Program-made: the position numbers and the translations under genes
DNA from: an uncultured Chloroflexota bacterium
GTDB lineage: Bacteria; Chloroflexota; Dehalococcoidia; UBA2979
DNA length: 8,525 bases
Assembly (NCBI GenBank): GCA_902827055.1
Contig: CADEHD010000076.1
Coordinates: forward strand, 1-8,525
Direction: 5' to 3'
Notes under the pieces: generated by a model
The model's database searches: none
The model's input: the letters and a program-made list of their open reading frames with translations, nothing else
What the model was told of the DNA's origin: nothing
Shown here: positions 1 through 7,260 of the stretch, piece after piece
Numbering within the stretch: position 1 is the first letter of the stretch
How the letters are laid out: each line of letters starts with the position of its first letter

Positions 1-839
1 GTGTTCATCACGAGGTGCACCTCGGCGGCTTCTTCAGCGATGCGGCGGATCTTCGTCACCCACTCGTCCATCTCCGGAGCGTTGTAGTAGTAGTCGAACC
101 GCTCGGACGAGGTGCTGGTGCGCGCCTCCCATGTATCGACATTTCGACCGTGGAATCGCACGAATCCGAGCTCCGGGGTGGTGACAGCGGCGATCGGTGG
201 GACCGAGGAGTGGAAGCCCTGCGGCTCATCGACGCAGACGTAGGCGAACCCGAGGTCGCCGAGCTGGGCGAGGGTCTGCTCCTGGTGCTCGGCGTCCATC
301 CAGAGGTCCGAGCGGAACTCGATGGCGGCGCGGTAGGGGCCGAGGCGGTCTCGTACTTCCTCGAGGTACTTGAACGAGTCCGAGCCGGGGAACACCCACT
401 TGGGGAACTGGAACACGACGACGCCGATGCGCTCGGCATCGAGGAGCGGCTTCAGGGCATCGACGAACGTGGACCAGCAGAGGTCGACGATCTCCGGCGG
501 GGCTTCGTCGCGGTAGAACTGGCGCTTCTTCGCGAGCTGCGGCGGGAGCACCTGCTGGATCGCCTTCGGGAGGCGCATGACGGGGGTGGGGTGCTGCGTG
601 AACAGCGAGTACGCCTTCACATCGAAGAGGAACCCCGGTGGCGTGCGCTCCACCCACGAGCGGGTGAGCTGCTCGGTAGGGAGTCCGTAGTAGGTGGTGT
701 CGGCCTCGACCATGGGGAACTGCGTCGCGTAGTAGCGGAGGCGCGCCTCGGGCGTCCGCGCCTCGGGCGGGTAGAACGTGCCCGCCTCGATGAGCGGCTT
801 GTCCGTCCAGGAGGCGGTGCCGAGCTTCAGCAGTGCCAT
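1..839 (-). CDS. DUF72 (YecE-like) family protein, 3' end missing
   Basis: Reading leftward from an ATG at 839-837 gives 279 complete codons with no stop, running off the window edge. The product matches the DUF72/YecE family, a TIM-barrel-like family of unknown biochemical role. Visible family features are the N-terminal GTASW (residues 7-11), FYPPEA (22-27), FPMVEADTTYYG (41-52), the FLFDVKAYSLFTQHP stretch (70-84), VVFQFPKWVFPG (141-152), AIEFRSDLW (172-180), YVCVDEP (200-206) and VRFHGRN (227-233). The last visible residues, VHLVMN, correspond to the strand that normally precedes the final helix, so probably only a few dozen residues are missing. No Shine-Dalgarno motif precedes the ATG, but TACGCT at 852-847 would place a transcript start at about the ATG, so the message may be leaderless. 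It lies 67 nt downstream of phoU on the same strand, and co-transcription is possible. Family assignment is firm; function is unknown. Confidence 0.9.
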   Translation of the reverse strand, partial: MALLKLGTASWTDKPLIEAGTFYPPEARTPEARLRYYATQFPMVEADTTYYGLPTEQLTRSWVERTPPGFLFDVKAYSLFTQHPTPVMRLPKAIQQVLPPQLAKKRQFYRDEAPPEIVDLCWSTFVDALKPLLDAERIGVVVFQFPKWVFPGSDSFKYLEEVRDRLGPYRAAIEFRSDLWMDAEHQEQTLAQLGDLGFAYVCVDEPQGFHSSVPPIAAVTTPELGFVRFHGRNVDTWEARTSTSSERFDYYYNAPEMDEWVTKIRRIAEEAAEVHLVMN

Positions 840-846
840 GCGATCG

Positions 847-852
847 AGCGTA
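847..852 (-). promoter_or_regulatory. Candidate -10 element for the DUF72 gene
   Basis: On the minus strand, GCTACGCT contains TACGCT, which fits the TANNNT -10 pattern. It ends 7 nt before the ATG, the spacing expected of a leaderless transcript. No convincing -35 hexamer lies 16-18 nt upstream. It is supported mainly by the absence of a ribosome-binding site and by similar boxes before three other genes in this window. Confidence 0.3.
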
Positions 853-878
853 GCAGGAGGCTCGCTTCGAACGTGATG

Positions 879-908
879 CGGGGATCCCCCGGAGCGCGGC
901 CAGGCGCT
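879..908 (-). terminator. Two adjacent stem-loops after phoU
   Basis: Read on the minus strand, the first hairpin pairs AGCGC (908-904) with GCGCT (897-893) around a 6-nt loop and covers the second and third bases of the phoU stop codon. The second pairs CGGGG with CCCCG (891-887 and 883-879) around 3 nt. There is no T-tract, so intrinsic termination is uncertain. They could instead attenuate read-through or stabilise the 3' end of pstB-phoU mRNA. Confidence 0.3.
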
Positions 909-1572
909 AGTAGCTCGAGACGTCCATCTCCGGGAGGGCGCCCGTGACAGTGAACACCACGCGTTCGGCAATGTTCGTCGCGCGGTCCGCGATGCGCTCC
1001 AGGTTGTGGGCCACCCACAGGAGGTGGGTGCACGCCTCGACGGTGGTGGGATCGGCGATCATGATGCGCACCAGGTCGTGGTACACGGTGTCCTGGAGGC
1101 GGTCGACCTCGTCGTCGCGCTGGCCGACGCGATACGCCTCGTCCACGTCGCGCGCCGTGAACGCGGTGAGGGACTGCCGCAGCATCTCACGCGCGACCTC
1201 GGCCATCCTGGGGATGTCGACGAGGGGCTTCACGAACGGCTCATCACGCATCAGGAGCACGATCGAGCCGTTGCCCTCGGCGTGGTCCGCCATGCGTTCG
1301 AGCTCGGCCGCGATCGCCATCACGGAGACGACGACGCGCAGGTCCGTGGCGATGGGCGCCTGCGAGGCCATGATGTGCAGGCACTCGTTGTCCAGGCGGA
1401 AGCGGGTGCGATTGACCTCGGCGTCGTCGCGAATCACCGCCTCGGCGAGCGGAGCGTCCCGGTCGAGGAGCGCCTGGAGCGACCGCTCGATCTGGCGGTC
1501 GACCATCGCTCCCATCTCAAGGACACCCTGCTCCAGGGCCTGGAGCTGGCGGTGGAACTCCTCGCGAGGCAT
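907..1572 (-). CDS. phoU: PhoU, phosphate transport and signalling regulator
   Basis: The 221-residue product is a standard-length PhoU, a cytoplasmic all-helical protein with two similar three-helix bundles that bind metal. In well-studied bacteria PhoU links the Pst transporter to the PhoR/PhoB-type two-component system and keeps the Pho regulon off when phosphate is ample. The two signature helices are visible as an internal repeat: ELERMADHAEGNG (residues 90-102) and NLERIADRATNIAERV (190-205), each with the acidic and polar residues used for metal binding. The APIATDLRVVVSV stretch (72-84) is also typical. The ATG at 1572-1570 is preceded by GGAG at a suitable distance. The gene starts 18 nt after pstB ends, so the two almost certainly share a transcript. 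No truncation or missing signature is seen. Confidence 0.96.
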   Translation of the reverse strand: MPREEFHRQLQALEQGVLEMGAMVDRQIERSLQALLDRDAPLAEAVIRDDAEVNRTRFRLDNECLHIMASQAPIATDLRVVVSVMAIAAELERMADHAEGNGSIVLLMRDEPFVKPLVDIPRMAEVAREMLRQSLTAFTARDVDEAYRVGQRDDEVDRLQDTVYHDLVRIMIADPTTVEACTHLLWVAHNLERIADRATNIAERVVFTVTGALPEMDVSSY

Positions 1573-1590
1573 CGCATCTCCGACGTTCTA

Positions 1591-2463
1591 CTACCCGAAG
1601 CGACCGGTGATGTACGCCTCCGTGCGCTCGTCGCCCGGGGTTCGGAACACGCGGTCCGTCTCCCCGTACTCGACGAGCCGTCCCACGAGATCCTGCTGCG
1701 CGAGCATGAACGCGGTGCGGTCCGACACGCGCGCCGCCTGCTGCATGTTGTGGGTCACGATGACAATCGTAAAGCGCGATGCGAGATCCCGCATCAGGTC
1801 CTCGATGTGCTGCGTCGCGATCGGATCCAGCGCGGAACACGGCTCGTCCATGAGCACGATCTCGGGCTCGATGGCGATGGTGCGCGCGATGCAGAGCCGC
1901 TGCTGCTGGCCGCCGGACAGGGCGAGTCCGGAGTCGTCGAGCTTGTCCTTGACTTCATCCCAGAGCGCCGCCTGGCGCAGCGCCTGCTCGATGAGGGGCT
2001 CGAGGTCGCCCTTGTAGCCGTTGATGCGCATGCCGAACGCGATGTTCTCGCGAATCGACTTCGGGAAGGGGTTCGGCTTCTGGAACACCATGCCGACGGC
2101 GCGCCGCACCTGCACGGGGTCGATGTCGTCGCCGAGGATGTTCACGCCGTTGATGTTGATCTCGCCCGCTACTCGGGCGGTGGTGACGAGATCGGTCATG
2201 CGGTTCATGGTGCGCAGCAACGTGCTCTTGCCGCACCCGGACGGACCGATGAGGGCCGTCACCTTGTGTCGCGGGATGCGCAGGCTCACCTCGCCCACGG
2301 CCTGCTTGCGCCCGTACCAGACGCTGACGTTCTTCAACTCGACCGCGGCGCCGTGCCCGGGCTCGTCGACGGGCACCGCCAGCCCGATCGATGCCTCGCG
2401 CTGCTGCCGCTCTACCATCTCGATCTCCGCCTGGAGGTTGTTCCGAGCCTCAAGTGTGGTCAT
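1591..2463 (-). CDS. pstB: PstB, ATPase of the phosphate ABC importer
   Basis: The 290-residue product is the nucleotide-binding subunit of the high-affinity PstSCAB phosphate importer, which powers phosphate uptake through PstC and PstA at the inner face of the membrane. It has Walker A GPSGCGKST (residues 73-81), the Q-loop at Q128 within VFQKPNPFPKSI (a PstB hallmark), ABC signature LSGGQQQR (182-189), Walker B IVLMDEP (202-208), D-loop SALD (210-213) and switch histidine H238 in VTHNM. PstB usually has about 250-260 residues; this one carries an extra N-terminal segment of roughly 35, rich in charged residues and Gln. The ATG at 2463-2461 has a strong GGGAGGA site 4 nt upstream, which supports the long form. 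The gene ends in two consecutive TAG codons. phoU follows; pstS, pstC and pstA are not in the window. Confidence 0.97.
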   Translation of the reverse strand: MTTLEARNNLQAEIEMVERQQREASIGLAVPVDEPGHGAAVELKNVSVWYGRKQAVGEVSLRIPRHKVTALIGPSGCGKSTLLRTMNRMTDLVTTARVAGEININGVNILGDDIDPVQVRRAVGMVFQKPNPFPKSIRENIAFGMRINGYKGDLEPLIEQALRQAALWDEVKDKLDDSGLALSGGQQQRLCIARTIAIEPEIVLMDEPCSALDPIATQHIEDLMRDLASRFTIVIVTHNMQQAARVSDRTAFMLAQQDLVGRLVEYGETDRVFRTPGDERTEAYITGRFG

Positions 2464-2486
2464 TGTGTCCTCCCACGCTCACGCCG

Positions 2487-2492
2487 AGTGTA
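2487..2492 (-). promoter_or_regulatory. Candidate -10 element for pstB-phoU
   Basis: On the minus strand, GCTACACT contains TACACT (2492-2487), a good TANNNT match. Transcription would start near 2480, leaving a leader of about 17 nt that includes the GGGAGGA ribosome-binding site. No good -35 hexamer is seen at the expected spacing, as would be expected for an activator-dependent Pho promoter. Confidence 0.4.
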
Positions 2493-2523
2493 GCGGGGCG
2501 AACGTCGCCGTCCCGAGGGCCGT

Positions 2524-2539
2524 TGTTAACGCCAGTTTA
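2524..2539 (-). promoter_or_regulatory. Possible Pho-type operator upstream of pstB
   Basis: On the minus strand, TAAACT and TTAACA are separated by 4 nt (10-nt period). The second unit equals the TTAACA repeat of the Gram-positive PhoP box and the first matches it at four of six positions. They sit about 45-60 nt upstream of the predicted pstB transcript start, where a response regulator would bind. The canonical period is about 11 nt and only two units are present, so this is tentative. Confidence 0.22.
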
Positions 2540-2563
2540 GGACCTGGTGGGGGCCACGGTCCT
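2539..2563. repeat. Strong interrupted hairpin in the pstB/recQ divergent region
   Basis: AGGACC (2539-2544) pairs with GGTCCT (2558-2563), and inside it GTGG (2547-2550) pairs with CCAC (2554-2557) around a GGG loop, with a 2-nt TG bulge on one side. The result is a ten-pair stem. There is no T-tract in either direction. It overlaps the tRNA-like sequence, so it could be a by-product of that, a protein-binding site or a transcript structure. Confidence 0.4.
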
Positions 2564-2596
2564 GCAGGTTCAAGTCCCCGTTCCGAGCAGGCACGC

Positions 2597-2602
2597 TACG
2601 AT
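2597..2602 (+). promoter_or_regulatory. Candidate -10 element for recQ
   Basis: TACGAT within GCTACGAT matches the TANNNT -10 pattern. Transcription would begin near 2609, leaving a leader of about 23 nt that holds the GAAGGA ribosome-binding site (2621-2626) before the TTG start. No clear -35 hexamer is seen at 16-18 nt. Confidence 0.35.
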
Positions 2603-2631
2603 GGCACCCTCCCCGCCACGGAAGGATCCGC

Positions 2632-4635
<2,004 letters not shown>

Positions 4636-4640
4636 CCGGC

Positions 4641-4688
4641 GGCGCGTGGCGCCTCGGGGCTGCCTGCGGCAGCCTGGGGCAGCAGCCC
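4641..4688 (+). terminator. Three consecutive stem-loops downstream of recQ
   Basis: Three perfect hairpins follow the recQ stop: GGCGC/GCGCC around GTG (4641-4653), GGCTGCC/GGCAGCC around TGC (4658-4674) and GGGC/GCCC around AGCA (4677-4688). The middle one is the strongest, at seven pairs. None has a T-tract, so this may act as a termination or RNA-stabilising region rather than a classical intrinsic terminator. Confidence 0.4.
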
Positions 4689-4727
4689 GCGGCAGCGACT
4701 CGGGTGGCGCGGTTCGTCGGTCGGCGC

Positions 4728-4733
4728 TATCGT
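4728..4733 (+). promoter_or_regulatory. Candidate -10 element for the membrane protein gene
   Basis: TATCGT within GCTATCGT fits the TANNNT pattern, with a transcript start near 4740 and a leader of about 32 nt. The operator-like palindrome at 4756-4770 would then lie in the early transcribed region, a common place for a repressor. TAAAGT at 4748-4753 is a weaker alternative. No convincing -35 is seen. Confidence 0.3.
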
Positions 4734-4752
4734 GGCGGCATACGCGATAAAG

Positions 4753-4770
4753 TTAGTCGACTTAGTCAAC
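4753..4770 (+). promoter_or_regulatory. Operator-like palindrome and tandem repeat before a start codon
   Basis: TTAGTCGAC (4753-4761) is followed at once by TTAGTCAAC (4762-4770), a 9-bp tandem repeat with one difference. Within it, GTCGACTTAGTCAAC (4756-4770) is a near-perfect 15-bp palindrome: six of seven arm pairs match around a central T. It ends one base before the ATG at 4772 and takes the place of a ribosome-binding site. The AT-rich, TTGAC/GTCAA-like arms resemble operators of MarR-type dimeric repressors, but no regulator gene lies nearby. The palindrome is directly seen; its role is inferred. Confidence 0.4.
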
Positions 4771-4771
4771 A

Positions 4772-5911
4772 ATGATGCTAGATGACTCCCTTCCCGCGGT
4801 CGCGCCACTTCCGTCGGACGATGACGCCGGGGAGGCCGCTGCGCGCCCGGCGGCGAGCCGCGGGCTGCGTCGCGTGGGGCGCTGGGCGCGCACGGGTGCC
4901 GGTGCCGTCGCCGTGCTCGTGCTGTTCGTCCTGGCGCTGAAGCTGCTCTCCGCCTCCGCCTCGGCGGTCGCGGTGCTGCTGCGGCAGCTCGAGGTCGATG
5001 GTGTCATCAACTTCGTGGGGTTCGGGTGGCTGCTCGCGTACGGGGCGCTCTCGGGATCGCCGGTGGCGGCACTGTCGCTCTCGCTGCTCGATGGCGGCGC
5101 CGCCGACGCGACGGAGTCACTTGCGATGCTGGCAGGATCACGCCTCGGCGCCTCGATGGTGGTGCTCGTCGTGGGCTTCGTCTCGTACCTGCTGGGGCGA
5201 CGCCGCCCGGACGGGATCTACATCGGCGTGGTGGCGCTGCTGACGACGGCCACGATCTACATCCCCGCGACCTTCGTGGCCGTGGAACTGCTCCGGAGTG
5301 AACTCCTCGAGGCGCCCGCGCGGGCGATCCCCAACGGCTGGACGGAGGCACCAAGCGCGCTCGTGAACCCGATCGTGCGGGCGCTGGACGCGCGGCTGCC
5401 CGGAGCGCTGCTGTTCCTCCTCGGGGTCGGCACGCTACTGGGTGCGTTCGCGCTGTTCGACCGGTTGCTGCCGAACCTCGACCCGCCCTCGCCGCGGTTC
5501 GAGCGGATGTCGAGGCACTTCGCGGCGCCGCGCTCGATGTTCCTCTTTGGCGCGCTCGTCACCTCGATCACCATGTCGGTGTCGCTGTCTGTGACCATCC
5601 TCGTGCCGCTGGCCCTGAAGCGGATCATCCGCCGCGAGTACGTGGTGCCTTACGTCATGGGCGCGAACATCACGACGTTCATCGACACGCTGTTCGCGGC
5701 GCTGCTGGTGAACGCCCGCGAGGCGCCCGCGGTGGTGCTTGCGGAGATGCTGGCGGTTGCGCTGGTGTCGGTGGTGGTCCTGGGCGTGGCGTACGGGCCA
5801 TACTCGCGGCTCATCCTCGCGAGCGCGCACCGCATTTCGAGCGACCGGCGCTGGCTCGCGACGTTCCTCGTGGTGTTCGTGGGGACGCCGCTGGTGCTGC
5901 TGCGCATCTGA
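4772..5911 (+). CDS. Polytopic membrane protein, divergent Na/Pi-cotransporter-like
   Basis: The 379-residue product has a charged, Asp/Ala/Arg-rich cytoplasmic N-terminus (1-41), then hydrophobic segments near 42-62, 77-92, 127-142, 149-172, 208-230, 258-282, 293-313, 320-341 and 361-377. An internal duplication typical of Na/Pi cotransporters (NptA/PF02690 type) can be traced: SPVAALSLSLL...AGSRLGASMVVL (96-132) matches MSVSLSVTILV...MGANITTFIDTLF (268-308). The second corresponds to the family's QSSSAT and GANIGTT motifs, but the QSSS itself is replaced by VSLS, so the substrate may not be phosphate. No C-terminal PhoU-like domain is present, unlike many NptA proteins. The start is fixed at the ATG at 4772 or the one at 4775: an in-frame TAG lies at 4763-4765. 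No Shine-Dalgarno is seen and an operator-like palindrome abuts the start. Membrane nature is certain; family assignment is moderate. Confidence 0.8.
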   Translation: MMLDDSLPAVAPLPSDDDAGEAAARPAASRGLRRVGRWARTGAGAVAVLVLFVLALKLLSASASAVAVLLRQLEVDGVINFVGFGWLLAYGALSGSPVAALSLSLLDGGAADATESLAMLAGSRLGASMVVLVVGFVSYLLGRRRPDGIYIGVVALLTTATIYIPATFVAVELLRSELLEAPARAIPNGWTEAPSALVNPIVRALDARLPGALLFLLGVGTLLGAFALFDRLLPNLDPPSPRFERMSRHFAAPRSMFLFGALVTSITMSVSLSVTILVPLALKRIIRREYVVPYVMGANITTFIDTLFAALLVNAREAPAVVLAEMLAVALVSVVVLGVAYGPYSRLILASAHRISSDRRWLATFLVVFVGTPLVLLRI

Positions 5912-5926
5912 GGTCGTGGGCCGCGA

Positions 5927-5940
5927 GACCGCGCTCGGTC
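5927..5940. terminator. Small hairpin at a convergent gene junction
   Basis: GACCG and CGGTC pair around a 4-nt loop in the 44 nt between the stop codons of the converging membrane-protein gene and hemL. The position suits a bidirectional terminator, but the stem is only five pairs and there is no T-tract on either strand. Confidence 0.3.
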
Positions 5941-5955
5941 ATGGGAGTGCGTCCG

Positions 5956-7260
5956 TCAGCGGGCTGCGGCGACCTCGCTGAGGGCGGCGCGTGCGGCGTC
6001 GATGGTCGCGTCGATCGCAGCCTCGTCGTGGGCGAGCGAGACGAACCAGGTCTCGAACTGCGACGGCGGCAGGAGCACGCCTCGGTCGAGCATGGCCGCG
6101 TGGAACCGGGCGAAGGCGGCGGTGTCGCACTCGCGGGCCTGCGCGTAGTTTCGAGGGAGCCCGTCCCGGAAAAAGGGCGTGAGCATGGAGCCGACACGCG
6201 CGACTGACAGGGTCACGCCGGCCTCGGCGGCTACGCGCTCGAGTCCCGCGGCCAAGCGGGCGCCCAGCTCCTCGAGGCGGGCGTAGGCGCCCTCGATGTG
6301 CGCGAGCGCGTCGAGCGTCGCAATGCCCGACGCCATCGCGAGCGGGTTCCCGGAGAGGGTGCCCGCCTGGTAGACCGGGCCGACGGGCGCCATGCGCTCC
6401 ATCAGCGTCCGTGAGCCGCCGTACGCGCCGACGGGCAGCCCGCCGCCGATCACCTTGCCCAGCGCCGTGAGGTCGGGGCGGACCGCGCATCGCTCCTGGG
6501 CGCCGCCGCGCCCGACGCGGAAGCCCGTGATCACCTCGTCGAAGATGAGCAGCGTGCCGTGTTCGTCGCAGAGGGCGCGGAGGCCCTCGAGGAAGCCGGG
6601 CGCGGGCTCGACGAGCCCCATGTTCCCGGCGATGGGCTCGACGATCACGCAGGCGATCGCGGCTGGGTGCGCCTCGAGGGCCGCGCGCACGGCATCGAGG
6701 TCGTTGTACGGGGTGACGAGGGTCTGGGCGGCGAACGCTGCGGGCACGCCGGGCGAGTCCGGCAGCCCGAGGGTGGCGACGCCTGACCCGGCGGCGGCGA
6801 GCAGGCCATCGGCGTGCCCGTGGTAGCCGCCGTCGAACTTCAGCACGAGGTCGCGGCCTGTGGCGGCACGCGCGAGGCGCAGCGCTGTCATCGTGGCCTC
6901 CGTGCCCGACGAGACGAAGCGCACCATCTCAACGGTGGGCAGGGCCGCGATCACGCGCTCGGCGAGCTCGGCCTCGGCCTCGGTGGGCGCGCCGAAAGAC
7001 GTGCCCCGCCCGGCCGCGTCGCGCACGGCCGCGACCACCGCGGGGTGCGCGTGCCCGAGGATGAGCGGGCCGAACGAGCAGACGTAGTCGATGTACTCGT
7101 TGCCATCGACGTCGGTCACGCGAGCGCCAGCCCCCGAGGCGATCACAACGGGGTCCCCGCCGACGCCTCGGTAGGCGCGAACGGGCGAGTCGACGCCGCC
7201 CGGGAGGAGGGCCCGGGCTCGCGCCATCACCTCGCGCGAGCGCGCGTGACTCAGGGTCAC
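5956..7260 (-). CDS. hemL: Glutamate-1-semialdehyde 2,1-aminomutase
   Basis: The 434-residue product is the PLP enzyme that moves the amino group of glutamate-1-semialdehyde to give 5-aminolevulinate, the last step of the C5 route to tetrapyrroles. It is a fold-type I, class III aminotransferase relative of normal length. Seen are PGGVDSPVRAY (20-30), SFGPLILGHAHP (62-73), the cofactor-phosphate region VSSGTEATM (116-124), KFDGGYHGHADGLL (141-154), VEPIAGNMG (207-215), IFDEVITGFRVG (239-250) with D241 for the PLP ring nitrogen, and the Schiff-base lysine K269 in ALGKVIGGGLPVGAYGG. The start is GTG (7260-7258), overlapping the hemB stop as GTGA, with GAGGG six nt upstream inside hemB, so translation is probably coupled. 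No key residue is missing. The closest alternative families (GABA or ornithine aminotransferases) lack this HemL motif set. Confidence 0.97.
   Translation of the reverse strand: MTLSHARSREVMARARALLPGGVDSPVRAYRGVGGDPVVIASGAGARVTDVDGNEYIDYVCSFGPLILGHAHPAVVAAVRDAAGRGTSFGAPTEAEAELAERVIAALPTVEMVRFVSSGTEATMTALRLARAATGRDLVLKFDGGYHGHADGLLAAAGSGVATLGLPDSPGVPAAFAAQTLVTPYNDLDAVRAALEAHPAAIACVIVEPIAGNMGLVEPAPGFLEGLRALCDEHGTLLIFDEVITGFRVGRGGAQERCAVRPDLTALGKVIGGGLPVGAYGGSRTLMERMAPVGPVYQAGTLSGNPLAMASGIATLDALAHIEGAYARLEELGARLAAGLERVAAEAGVTLSVARVGSMLTPFFRDGLPRNYAQARECDTAAFARFHAAMLDRGVLLPPSQFETWFVSLAHDEAAIDATIDAARAALSEVAAAR

Larger units (their letters stand above)
2503..2589 (+). other. Degenerate tRNA-Leu-like sequence (not functional)
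   Basis: The plus strand carries GGTTCAAGTCC (2567-2577), identical to the common tRNA T-loop consensus, and GCCAG...CTGGT (2531-2535 and 2544-2548) flanking TTTAGGA, which matches a leucine anticodon loop with anticodon TAG plus one extra C. The anticodon lies 31 nt before the first T of the T-loop, which fits a class II tRNA with a long variable arm. However, the T-stem pairs at only two of five positions, no 5' strand complements the would-be acceptor TTCCGAG (2581-2587), there is no G18-G19 and no CCA. It may be a decayed tRNA-Leu remnant or a chance resemblance; a working tRNA is ruled out. Confidence 0.25.

Noticed and set aside
15..947. Long plus-strand open frame of 310 codons
   Set aside because: It lies opposite the DUF72 gene and runs into the end of phoU; its Arg/Leu/Val/Glu-rich translation shows no family pattern and is a high-GC shadow frame.
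1006..2493. Plus-strand open frame of 495 codons
   Set aside because: Antisense to both phoU and pstB, whose motifs are complete; the translation is His/Asp/Arg-rich low-complexity, typical of an antisense shadow.
2503..2589. A functional tRNA-Leu
   Set aside because: Acceptor and T-stem do not pair, an extra base disrupts the anticodon arm, and there is no CCA; only a remnant or a coincidence remains possible.
2601..2603. ATG as an upstream start for recQ
   Set aside because: It is in a different reading frame from recQ; the TTG at 2632 with GAAGGA fits instead.
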